Assembly: GCF_018143015.1 (NCBI RefSeq)
Contig: NC_054756.1
Span: forward strand, 22,615,440 to 22,679,439
Reading direction: 5' to 3'
Source of the DNA: Lytechinus variegatus
Lineage: Eukaryota > Echinodermata > Echinoidea > Temnopleuroida > Toxopneustidae
Length of the DNA stretch: 64,000 nucleotides
Shown here: in pieces, positions 33,558 to 45,700 of the stretch
Layout: each line of letters starts with the position of its first letter
Position numbering within the stretch: position 1 is the first letter of the stretch
Translations under genes and position numbers: made by a program
Notes under the pieces: model-generated
Seen by the model: the letters and a program-made list of their open reading frames with translations, nothing else
Told to the model about the DNA's origin: nothing
Databases searched by the model: none

Positions 33558-35199
33558 TATCAAAAGTCCACCTGGAAACCATAGCATATTGTCCTCGCGT
33601 GGACTTGGATCTAAGCTAAAGGCCTATGCAATGGTAAGAGTAAGTTGAGGGTGGTGGTTCGTTCGTGGCAACCTGAATGCGCATGCGTACTCTTATTCCG
33701 AAGACACAAGTCATGAAAATTCATATCGGAGTCCGGAACTACGGTAGAAACAATAATTTCGCAGCCGTTATTTTTTTTTCTGTTACCCGTTAAGTTGATG
33801 TTTTAGGCAATCTTTTACGTAAAGCACATCCCGGTACGCCTACAAAATGTACTTCAAATGCCTCTCAACTTTAGTTTGTGAAACCTTTACGAAACTGGTT
33901 TCCATGTCATATTTGTTTATTAGTCATGTCAGTATAAGCTTATAAATTTCGTTTAAAATGAGTCGTGACAAGAAATAAGCAAGTTAATTGATGTTATTTT
34001 TCTATTATATCTTAAACATATTTTTGAACGTATTTCAAGTCTCAAGTTTATTGTTCATAAACCAAACGAAGCATGCTCGAATAATATTCATGTTGTCATT
34101 ATTTTTTGTGTCGGTTGATCATACGGCGACACTGCCATATAACGGATGTTGCGACTGGTGGTGGTCAATTTGAAAAAAAAAATCATTTTTTGTAAGTACA
34201 AGTATTCTATGCGGTATATTCCAATCAACTATGTTCACTCTGTTTCAAATTATCGGTTCTTGCTATTATTTTGTGAGCGCACTTTATTTGCAATTAAAGG
34301 AAAAACATCATGTCATTGTATTGTAAAAAAAATATCAAAAGGTAATGTTAATTGGAGTATCATTGTAAATATCAAACTCGACAACGTAATCATGATATTT
34401 GTTTTCTGAATTCTATTTTTCGTCAAGTCACTGGTGAAATGATTTATGTGCTGTAGTGATTAAACTTCAACCTCCTAAATAACATGTTTACCGTATGTAA
34501 ATTGTCATGAAATACATTTGATGCAAGGATTCACCACCATGGCCTTTTAAAAATTTCTTAACATTTCAAGTTTAAGGAATGGTGGGTGAGCTCCACTGAG
34601 CGGCATATTACTTGCAACCATCCTGACCGTAGCCATGCAAGCCATGGTAAAACAGTATTGCAAACGCGTTCAGATATTTTACAAGATTGTAAAATCTGCT
34701 CCAGTCTTTTGGGACATTTATTGATATATTGTCGATTAAAATCTATTTGCATTTTTTTTTCATTCCTTGATTGTTACAATTCAAAATTTATTCTAAAATT
34801 GTCGTTTGTTCACTTGACTTCGCTCCTCTTGAGCATGTTGAGTGAGTGAGAAATGTATTTGATTTTCTTTTCAATTTTCTGACTTGTAAAATTGTTACGC
34901 TGTCGTGAGTTACAACTTACACCCTCATTAAATTCATATGCAACATTCTAACACACTCACCAGCTCAGAGATATTGGCAAAGTATGTGTGCTAGAGACGG
35001 TGGATCGCTGATGTTGATGATGATGACGATCCCTGGGATGGTGATAATGAGATGATTTTCAAGATGAGTAAATGTAGGGCTAAGTTGACGGTGATGAGGC
35101 TGATAGTATTCGAACTGACAGAAACACCAGTATTAGACAATACCGAAATGGCTTGTCTTATTATTTAACAATATTAATGCTATGATTATAATTTGTGCT
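33558..35199. other. Gene-free stretch
   Basis: No gene or clear repeat recognised. Several short open frames lack splice or composition support. Confidence 0.35.
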
Positions 35200-35289
35200 A
35201 CACAAATCCTTGAAGACGGGGATCTCACTGAGCAGAAACATATATTGTTCATTCTGCTCAGTGAGATACACGTCTTCAAGTATTTGTGT
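35200..35289. repeat. 90-nt hairpin, candidate small-RNA precursor or solo fold-back
   Basis: Two 38-nt arms pair at 35 of 38 positions around a 14-nt loop. The left arm begins ACACAAATCCTTGAAGAC and ends CTCACTGAGCAGAA. Size and near-complete pairing fit either a microRNA-like precursor or a minimal MITE. No second copy is seen in this window. Confidence 0.6.
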
Positions 35290-36329
35290 ATCTATTTATA
35301 TTAAGCACACAAGAAAAACACATGGACCTGATGTATATGGGATTATGAAAAACTTTCTTGTATATTTATTTCCTTTTGACCTGGCACTTCCAGTTTCAAG
35401 AGTCTGAGTAGCTGAGTGTGGTGTACAATATCATTTATTCGAAGATAATCGAATAGCGTGAGCTGAATTAAAAAAAAATCAATGAATATAATCGAGAACA
35501 GCATATGAGCCAACCAATGATACGCGCCTTAGAAGCTAAAACAACAACAACAATAATACTCTAAAACTTAACATAATAACACACAACGACAATGTTTTGT
35601 TATGTATTAAACTCATAACCATCACTTGTAGAATGATAAAATTACTTTCTTATGTGACTGTTCAGCATAAAGAGGTATCCTAAAATAATATTTATATCGG
35701 CTCTGTATTTTTACAATCGAGCCCTTTCATTTTCGCATTTCTTTAACTTTGCTAAGTGTTGATGATATACAAAAACAATGATGATATTAAAAAAAACTAT
35801 GAACGCATGTTTAGGGACATTTAATCTGTTGTCGAAATTATGTCATAGCCATATACTTTGAATTTGTAGATCTATAACATATTCATCTCGTGTCCTTGAA
35901 ATTGAAATTTCTAAGAATAATGAAAGTATGGCTTCACTAAGCACATATTTTGCGGGAAAAAAATATCTACATGTATACGGACTGTAAAGTATTTTTACTT
36001 CTTGAAAAAATATGGAAACGTCTAAATAACTTCATTCGGGTTTCGAACGTTTAATCGGAACAAACAATAAATACTTTCATGTAATCTACAGAACAGGAAT
36101 TTTTTTTTCCAAATCGTGGTATAAAATTATCTAACTAATTCTGTGATGTGTAGTTCTTTTATATTTAAGCACGATTTGGGATTATGGAATAGTCCCAGCC
36201 TTTTTTTATACTCATTTTAGGGCTCCGATGGAGATACTACACAGGGTAATGTACTTTCATCGAGCATAGGAAGGACTTCTTCTTTCATAGTATAATAGTG
36301 GTACGGTTCGAGCATGGTCTGAGTATGTT
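35290..36329. other. Gene-free stretch
   Basis: AT-rich with no feature that I can support. Confidence 0.35.
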
Positions 36330-36660
36330 TTCTCACAATAATAATAACAATAATTATAATAATAATTATTATAATAATAATGATAATGACAATAATTGGC
36401 ATTTACATAGCGTTTTATCAGTCTAGGACTGCTCAAAGCGCCTTACGATTATTATTATCCGGTCACTGGATTCATAGCATTTCAATCAGCCTGTTAGTGT
36501 TAGGCGCACACTTGCTAAACCAAACACAATTAGCACCTGGGTGAGATTGACAAAGTGTGGATTGACACCTTGCCAGTGGACGCTAGGCCATGGTGGGATT
36601 CGAACACACGACCCTCTGATAACAAGGCGAGAGTCAGAACCGCTGCACCACGGCGCTTCC
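36330..36660 (-). mobile_element. tRNA-derived SINE with (ATT)n tail
   Basis: Reading the minus strand from 36660: GCGCCGTGGTGCAGCGG (A-box region), GTGTGTTCGAATCCCACC (B box), a body with a GTAAGGCGCTTTGAGCAG phrase, then ATGCCAATTATTG and an (ATT)n tail ending near 36330. A head-body-tail order of this kind is typical of tRNA SINEs. Confidence 0.85.
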
Positions 36661-37937
36661 ACACTAATTGCCTTTACATTGCAGGATCAGAAATTACCAA
36701 TATTAACTGCTGATTGATTGGCTAAGCTGTATTTTATCACTTGAAGTATTTGTAGGCAGTCTTAAAAGAAACATTCCCGACCTTTCGTTGGAGAACGCGA
36801 ACGCTTATTTACGACGGTATTTGATTTTAAAAGAGACTTTTTGGGCCCGTCGTTATGGTCGTAAAACTCTGTCCTGCAATGAAAATTGTGTGACATGATT
36901 TTTTTTTCGTTTCGCATTTGCAACGGAAACATTCAATATGCGTTTCGTGCGCAAAGTTCTGGTTGCTACTATGGTAACAGCGATATATCCGATTTTGGAC
37001 GACTTTCAAGAGCCACATTTGGTTCCTTTCAGAGCTCGAGATGCCGCTGATAAGTGGATACCAGTCGCGACCACGCGTAAAGGGGGACAGAGAGGGCAAG
37101 TACGTTACGTATAGGACCATGTCACGTTTTAAGGGTGTCAAAAACCATGTTTTAAATACTGAAAAAGGATATATTTTCAATACTTGTAGGGTTTCACAAG
37201 CCAAATACTTGTTAAGAGATGCATTCGTCATAATCTGGAAAAGACTTGCTCCCCTTTTTAGGGTGCTTTTCGAAACCCCACGGTCGTGCCTGGTATTCAC
37301 TCATCAATGGAAGTGGTCCCCCCGGGATTTTGAATCTAATCACCCGTTTCTGGGGAAAGTTAAACATAATGCCCATTACATTGTGTGCTAGAGGCATATA
37401 GTTTGTTTAGGAGTAAACAAAAGAAAAAAAACCCCGCAAGTTCAGACGTATGGCATATACTTTGTACATATCAATGCATGCGAAATGGTTTCGGCTGGAG
37501 AGGTGATCTGACCCATAGAATTGCCAGTGATCCACCAAAAATCCACATTAAATGCAATATCGAATCGATGGTCTGTAATGATCTATAACTAAGCCTCATT
37601 TCAGTAAGTTTTTCCTCACTCAATATGTACTCGTTTTGTTTAAAAAAAAAAACTTTCTTATCCATGTCATAATCTATTGTGGGCCCTGCATTGCGAATAT
37701 CTCCAGCCAGCTGTCATAGTAGAGGCTCGCCACCGGCTCAGGAGGCATATATGATGATGACCATCAGTCGTAACGTACATGCATGTAAGGTGCCGGTGTC
37801 GCGTGAAAGAATTTCGCACACGAAAAGCAGATCTATAAGGGCATTTAACACAAAACTTAGCAATGATTGTAGATCAGTTTTCTACGTTTGATTCTATGAC
37901 TGTAATGTACAATTAATCTTATAAATCAAGTGTATGA
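36661..37937. other. Gene-free stretch between SINE and LINE
   Basis: Open frames of 116 aa (+) and 157 aa (-) overlap at 36827-37391. Neither shows a recognisable motif or splice context. Confidence 0.35.
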
Positions 37938-38982
37938 TTAATCGTTAACTTTTGTGTTAGTCTGATTGATAAAGAAATATTATTCAGAAAAGAACATAAG
38001 GTTGAAATTATTTTATGGTTCAATCATTATATTGTTTTTAATAAATCACCACTATTTTTCAAGGAATGGTACAATAGCGGAATAATATACTTGGAAGACA
38101 TTTTGAATGTTGATGGAGGCTTTAAAGATGTATCCGAAATTTCATCAATGTTGAAATTTAAGAATAGTAAAAGATCTGTCATTTTTTATTATTCAAAATT
38201 GAGGCAAGCTATACCAAAAATTTGGCTCTCAAAATCTTTTATTAAGAACCTACAAAAATCTGCGCATCTTGATATACCCAGACTAAAAATAGGTAACTCA
38301 GTAAAATGTCTGGACCATGTACCTTCAAGATACTTTTACAATTATATTATACGTCTTGAAGGGTCAAATTCACGTTGTTGTTTCTTTTGGGAAAATATTT
38401 CGAAAATGAATATAGGCTGGAATATTTGTTTCGAGAGAAACTTGTTAACAGTAAAAGAAAACAAACTTAGATCATTTAATTTCAAAATATTGTATAATAT
38501 ATTGCCTGTGAAAAGAAATTCATGTAAATGGCGCGTAAGCGAAGATGCTTATTGTAATAGTTGCCATGTAGAAGAAGACATAACACACGCTTTGATTACT
38601 TGTAAATTGAATCAAAATGTTTGGTCTTATATAATTTGGTTGATCAAAAAAGCCTTCAATAAACACGTTGTTATCGATGTCGATCTTTTGATAAAAAATA
38701 ACGAGCACAAAGAATTAGATGATATCATTAATATAGCCTTTTGGACAGTATATAAATCAATTTTGTTACGTAATTACAGGAAAGTAGACAATAGACCATC
38801 AAATCTAACGCTTTTATTTAAATCAGAATTGCGGAGAAGGCTAGAAATGAACAAAAACTGTACTGGTAAATCTCTGTATCGTCTTCCGTATGTATTATTT
38901 GATTATGTTTAATGTATTTTGATGTAAATGTGAAATGTATATACAGATGATTAAATAAATGCTATTGAAAGAAAAAAAAATG
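37938..38982 (+). mobile_element. 5'-truncated LINE, 3' end of L1/Tx1-type ORF2
   Basis: An open frame from 37938 to 38912 encodes the C-terminal part of a reverse-transcriptase polyprotein. It contains FFKEWYNSGIIYLEDIL (about 38055), a region matching the post-RT domain of L1-like elements, and a C-x2-C-x7-H-x4-C zinc-knuckle-like motif (CNSC...HALITC, 38553-38600). The catalytic endonuclease and RT motifs are missing, so it is a 5'-truncated, dead copy. AATAAA at about 38956 and an A run ending near 38982 mark the 3' end. Confidence 0.85.
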
Positions 38983-39058
38983 TGTTAGGGGGGCCTAACG
39001 TTTCTGTCCCTGTGGTTTGCGAAAGGTGGCAATTTATAGCAAGTGGAGCCCGCTATTA

Positions 39059-39316
39059 CACTGCAAAAAGTATAAGGTATTTTTTTCCACCACGAGGGTA
39101 ATTATGTGTCTGACCAATTTGGGACAGTAATTTAGCTTACCCAATGCGGGAAGCATATTGTCCAGTAAGGTTGAAAAATAAGCAGCAATTACTTAAAAAT
39201 GGGCAAAATCATTCTCATCACACTAGATAAATAAAATTGCACAAAAGAGATGCCAAATGTTGGTTGGACACATGATGACCCCCATGGAGCAATTATACCC
39301 AATACGTTTAAGAATG
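39059..39316. mobile_element. Small MITE with CACTSTAAA-like ends, copy 2
   Basis: TA then CACTGCAAAAAG on the left; AAGAATG then TA on the right. The core phrases are shared with 27201-27432. It lies downstream of gene 3. Confidence 0.65.
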
Positions 39317-39568
39317 TAAACTTTGAAAAAAGTGTTCATATTTATGTGTGAAGTATGTATGAAGATCAAGTGTGTGACATGATAATGGTACCTTTTGGTA
39401 GGCATATGGCGGGCTCCATGACATTTGATCCGGAGACGATTGCTCTGAAGGAAAAAAATCTGCACATTAAAGCCGAACATTAAAGCTAACATTTGAACAT
39501 GTTACCACTAAATAAACCCTACATGTAATCCTTATCTTAGCATCATTCTGAACACACAAAAAAGACCC

Positions 39569-39714
39569 GGGGGCCCGTTGCAGAAAGAGTTGCAATCAAT
39601 CGCAACTCTAATCATGCGCAAGTCCCGAATGCGCGTTTTTGATTGGTCGAGAATCAAATTGCGCATGATTTTTAGAGTTGCGATTGATTGCAACTCTTTC
39701 TGCAACGGGCCCCC
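39569..39714. mobile_element. 146-bp palindromic MITE next to the gene 3 stop
   Basis: Two arms begin GGGGGCCCGTTGCAGAAAG and match perfectly for about 43 bp, with the sequence around TCATGCGCAA continuing the fold. A second copy of the family is at 62643-62790. On the minus strand it begins about 42 bp after the gene 3 stop codon, so it probably lies in the 3' UTR. Confidence 0.85.
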
Positions 39715-39755
39715 GATCAAAGTTAATGTCGCAGGAGCAAATGTCGTGGTACCTT

Positions 39756-42700
39756 CTAACAAACATGATCATACATGAAGTTGAAAGTATCAAGAGTGCG
39801 GATTCTCCGAGGCACTTTATACTGGTTCGCAGTCGTGTTGGTAGTTGTCACCACGTATTGCTTCAAATCATCAAATGTGCCATGCTTCATGAGATAAATA
39901 CGAGGGTGTGAAATGGACCCCTCTCTTCTCAGCCGATGGTAGTCGCTGTTACGTGCCCGCAGCTCATTGTCGATCTAAAGAGGACGAGCACAACAAATCA
40001 CCAGCATTGAGTAATTGTACTCTTTAAAAATATAAAATAGTTTAGCTTTTAACTCAGATTGTCCACTCTTCAGCGGAACTTGGGCTTAAATGCTGCATCA
40101 AAAATTACAAGGAATCTAAAAGCTAATACTCGATATCTGAGCAATAAAATAATGAAAATCTGCGCGATTCGGACGAATTGCGTAACGTTCTGCTGTGAGT
40201 ATATTGCTCAGCATGCAAACTTGGGCACAATGCTTTATAAACAGCTTATGATATTTTAAACATAAGACAAATCACTTACCGTAGTTTTGATCTGCTCAGC
40301 ATCCACAAACTCGCTCTGTTTATTTTCTCTCATTTGTTCTTCCTGTCGTAGTTCTAAGAACATGACATAATATGGCATGTCTTCGCCCCCTTCGAAGGCT
40401 AAACAACGGATAAAAAAACAAGAAGCCCCGTTGTAAATAAAAGATGGATGTGATGTGGATAGCGGGCTCGTGAAAACTAGTTTCGATAAAAATTAGAGGA
40501 TCGAAAAGATCAGCACAACAAGCCTTTATAAGTGTCATCATTGTTATACAACATAAATTTAATGAAGTTTACTGTCTTATCTAAGCATACATACCTGAAG
40601 ATGAAGCAGGAATGATTGTGCTTTCAGCCACTGCGTAATCGACTAGTCTAATGCAATTGAACTGCCCAACAGCCGACTGAAGGCCCTCCTTTAGAACAAC
40701 CTGGTTCATCTTCTCATAGCGCAAGTTCAGCATCAACCCCATCCTGCCATGAAATAATGTTCAAAAAGTCCAGTGTTAAGAAGGATTCCTTTTTCTAACC
40801 TAAATGCTTAATGCAAAGAAGGAAACGTTTTGCCTTCTGGTATCCCACTGTGGAGCGTTGTGGCCCAGTGGATTAGTCTCCGGACTTTGAAAGAGAGGGT
40901 CGTGGGTTCGAATCCCAGCCATGCCGTAATTTCCTTCAGCAAGAAACTGATCCACAATGTGTTGCACTCAAGCCACATAAGGTAAATGGGTACCGGTAGG
41001 AAGTAATTCCTTAGGCTGTGTGCCCTGTGTGCGCTCTGAACACCTAGCTTAGCAATTAACTGATTAAAACGTCGAAAGCTTTCGATAATCCTTCGTGTTG
41101 TAGAGTGGCTAGTGACGAAATAGGTTTGCAACGGGATTACGGGATACAGCAAAAAAATATACATGTATATATGTGGTAACCTACCTTACGATAAAAGAAA
41201 CAAAATCATTGACAAACATATGAAAAGAAAAAACCCCGAAAAAAAGATAAATAGAAAGTAATAAAACAGTAGAAATACAAATAAACGGGTGAATAAAAAA
41301 CACCTTTGGCATTTTTAGATCTCTTTTCTACAAGAACTAAAGTTAGTGCCAAAAGAAAGAGGTATATATTATACGCAATGTAAAATTCCCGGAGTGCACA
41401 AGTCACCCAATCATGCCGCTCTCCCCTTGAAATATACGAGGGCGGTTACAAAATGTGGGCTTTGGTGAATAATAGCAAAGTTTTTTTCTTCATGAAATTC
41501 GGTATTACAGAAAAAATATAACTAATGAAAATAATGTGAAACTCACCGATACATAAATTCGAAGGTAGGGCAGTTGTAATGATATCCGGTTATCCGTATG
41601 ACATCCCCTACCCTGTATCTATAGAGACCACTATCTTGGGTAAAGACGATCTCGTACTCCTTTCCGATCTCTAGTTCGTCGATGAGAAAAGTTCGAGGCT
41701 GATTTTCTTTCCTAGAATGAGAAAAATGTAAACATACATTAGCAAACAACTACACACAAGCAGACATAACCGACATGTACATGGATGATGATGATGATGC
41801 AGTCAGCAAAATAAGACCCTTGTCAGCCGATTGAAGGTAAAACAAAAATATTAAGAGAAAAATATCAATGAAAACTATAGCATTACATCAGCGCCCACCA
41901 TTTGGTTCACATTGCGAATTTGAGTATATTCTAAGTATTATATCTACTTTCAAAATTCAATCGCTTATAACTTTATCGGTATTTTGTTTTGTCAAACTTC
42001 ACATAAGTCAGCTTGTTCCACTGTGCCATGTATGATGATAACAAATTTACTCACGCGTCTTCAAGTCTGATGAATTCAAAGAACGCAAAGTTTGGAAAAG
42101 GAACCATGCTACGGTTATCCTCATGAAACCAAGGGGAATGCGCGAGAAACATCCCTTCTGAATTTCCGTATCCGAAGTTCACTAGTGGAATATCTTCAGA
42201 GAATAACAGACAATAAATCATAGCATAATCATGATCACGGAAATCCGTAAAGATAATTATCGTGCACGGTATATTGAACAATGCTTTATTGTGTGTTGCA
42301 TGTGATAAATTTCTGATCGATTTGGTAATCGTGATTTCCTTCATAATCATCCGGTCCTCAGCGTCGTTTTACATCGCACTACTTACACTCTCATGAGAAT
42401 GACTATTTGGCGTAGTTAGCACATGGACCTATTATTATGGTTAGCCAAAGTCAAAGTAAGGGGACCTATTTAGCGAACGAACAAAACCTCTAAGATCTTT
42501 CGAATATTTAACTTATTTAAAAATAGCACTGTTTAAGATTGACTTTGCAGGGTAATCAAAGATGTGTTAATGAAAATTGAAACAAATGAAAATCAAACAA
42601 ACAAACCAGAAGATTGATCTATTTGCAAACCTTCGGCATATTTTGTTTTGAATTGCGGCCAGATTCCAGTACTGTCTATGGAAAATATCACTTCCAGATT

Positions 42701-45700
42701 CGGCCAAACCCTTCTGATGATACTTTTGTCAAATCCTTTCATGAACTGGCGTCTAAGCTCTCCCGCCCTCTCCGGGTGACCATTGCCAAGCGCCCGTTCT
42801 AGTGATGATTTGATGCCATCGTCGGTGAATTTCACATTTTCATTGATTGTTCCGGACTCTATGTCACAGACGATTTCCTCCCAACTTTGCTCCAACTGCT
42901 TCATCATCGCGTCAATTCCACCTATAAAAAGGCTACCAATTGCTCCTAGATTCCGATCAAGGAGGCCAAACAGGAGATGAATGTAATTTGCCTGGTTGAA
43001 GGATTGAATGCAAAAACCTGCAGGAGGTGTGGTGTGGCAGGCTTCTGTGAATCCATCTTCTTCGTAAACTGAAACAGCAGGCCTGACACTCCCGCCACCT
43101 TTAGTTCGCGTCATGATTGGTTGGACGTAGTGGAATAACTTCTTCTGGAGTAGCCCCAGACGTGGACAAAGATGGTGCAGATTACTATAGATGATATCTA
43201 GCATCCTTCTTAAGCTATGCCTGTGGTCTCTCTGTGGAAAATATTTTGATGGACCTGTCGTACCGGAAGTTTGAATAAATGCATTCGGCATCACCTGGGT
43301 CATGACGCCACGCTCCCCAGCCATAACACGCTCGACGTAGGGTTTGTAATCGTCATAGGTCGTTAACGGATGACTTTTTCGGAAATCATCCATGCTCGTA
43401 ATGTTCTTAAGTTTTAGCTTTCGTCCATAGTCGGTATCTCCATTCTCTTCCAAAATTCTTCTAAGAAACCTTTCCTGAGCGCGACGCGGGTTTCGCCAAC
43501 CTTCCTTTAGTCCCCGAAGGTGATACCTTCCTCTTATGTAAGACATGCCAGCAAAGTACAGTTGATGGAGGACCGACAAAACACCTCGATGGGGCGATGG
43601 CCGAAGTGTCAAGATCCACAGGGAAAATAACGACAGGCAGGCAGATGTAAAAGCAGGAGTACCTAGAGAATGATTAGAAGTAGGCAATGAAAAGAATCAG
43701 AGATATTGCTTTTATCTTATACTTATACTTCATGCGACCACCTACCGTCAGATCTACCCTTCTACACAGTCATGATTGCTCATTGACATTTCCTCCGATG
43801 ACAAACGCTCCGCTTCAAATACCACACACAAATCGAAAGACCAACTTCAACCCTGGGTTTATCACTATACCTTACCCTAAGTCTAACTCTAAACCTAACA
43901 TGAAACCCTATTGCAATCCTAACCCTATATCTTAGACGAAATTAAGCCCGGAGCAAATGGTCGCAGGGAGAAAATGTCGCGTCACCGTCATTGGGTGATT
44001 TCAAGTTCAGTGTTGACCTTTTGTCGTTGGTGTCAATTTTTACACGATTATGACACCAAACATAAAATGAAGATGGTCCTGGAAACTCCGTCACTAGTTG
44101 TTGAGCTAGTTGTGATCTGGATCAGTTTTACAAACGCAGAATAAGTTTTAGAGGTAGGGGAAGGAATCTAAATTTCAACACCAAGGCCAACATCGGACTT
44201 GAAATCACCCATTGAAGGCATGGTGATTGTTATATTGGACGTGTAAGAGGCCCGGTTGGAGGTAATCTTCCCTGCCTTTACATGAGTTTGTCTTAGACCA
44301 TTCTGATCAATTTGTCATAAAGCTGTTCGCACAACTTTTCGCACTACTGGTGACTTGTTTTCTGGCACTAATCCAGGGGCGGATCCAGCATCCGCCAATA
44401 GGGGGGGGGGCGAAAAATTTTTCACCTATATTTTCCCCGATCGGCCGCTCAAAGTTAATTTTTGTTTGTTTTCTTGAAGGGGTTGTTCCAGTGGCGTAAT
44501 GAGCAAACATTTTTGAGGGGGCTCGATATGGCGTATCGCGTAAAATTGATAAATTATGAGCAAGCGAAGCGAGTGTGCAAAAATTTTGACATTTTTACTA
44601 CAAAAATCAAAGTTCGTGATAGATTTTGACATAATATTTTGAAAAAAAATATTATCTGTCACCTTTATTTATTTCCCTCTCTATTTCTTTTTCTTGATCG
44701 TGATTTTTTTTAGGGGGGGGGGGCAAAACTCCCATGCCCTTACACTAATTTTTTGCTTAATTCTTATAAACAACATAAATGTGTAATAATCTAATAAGCC
44801 CTATTTAAATAGTGTGAGCGCGAAGTGCGAGCTAAATAATTTTGAAATTTCATGTAATTTGTCCTGAAAATTGAACATTCTGGGCAATGTTTGTGAACCT
44901 GAACAAGATGCGTATATAACTATATAATTACTGCGAGCAGAAATCTTTAGAATGCGTTCTGACTTTGTCGAAAAGGGGAAAAGTTTTAAGGACATTTTGC
45001 AGTTAGCCATTAAGACGATACATATTTCAATGATCAAATAATGCGAGCGCAAATCACCTAATAATTAACGTTCTATGCACTTCTTGTAATCATGAACTGT
45101 AAAAGTATATAACCAAACTATTGATGCTAAGCGCGAGCGGAAAATGTTGAGATTTCAAACCTAAAAACGGCACAATCTCTTCATAATTTGGGAATGATGA
45201 AAAATGTTGGGTATAATTTGATATTTACCTACTTTATTAATGCGAGTGCAAAGCGTGAGCAGAAACTTTTTGATATTCTGATCTGAAACTGGATATGAAG
45301 GCTCATAATGATTTAAATAGAGAACAAGCTATGTATCTGAATACACCAGTCCTGTGTGCGCATGTTTCCAATTTCGATCTAGAATCTGGGCATTCTAAAC
45401 ACCTTTTTTCATCATGAAAATCAGTAAAATGGGCGCGAAGCGCGAGCTTAAAGTATTTGATATTCCGGTCTGAAAAAGAGTAAATTTAAGATCTTTGTTT
45501 CAAGCACTTTGTAGGAAAATTGTGAGGTGGATATGAATCACAGTTAAAAATAAATATGATATCTGAGAACATTATGTCATCATATGAAAATGATGACTTT
45601 GTTGCTATTTCTCTTCCTAATCGGGGGATGAAACTTGTCGATGTTTCATTCTGAAAAAAGGGAATTTGATTATTATTTAGTATCTTTTTTAAAATCTAAT

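Noticed and set aside
36827-37391. 157-aa (-) and 116-aa (+) overlapping frames
   Set aside because: Overlap on both strands, no recognised motif and no splice or promoter context.
43860-43935. Interstitial telomere
   Set aside because: CCCTAA steps are few and irregular, and they recur within a dispersed repeat also seen at 10823-10955.
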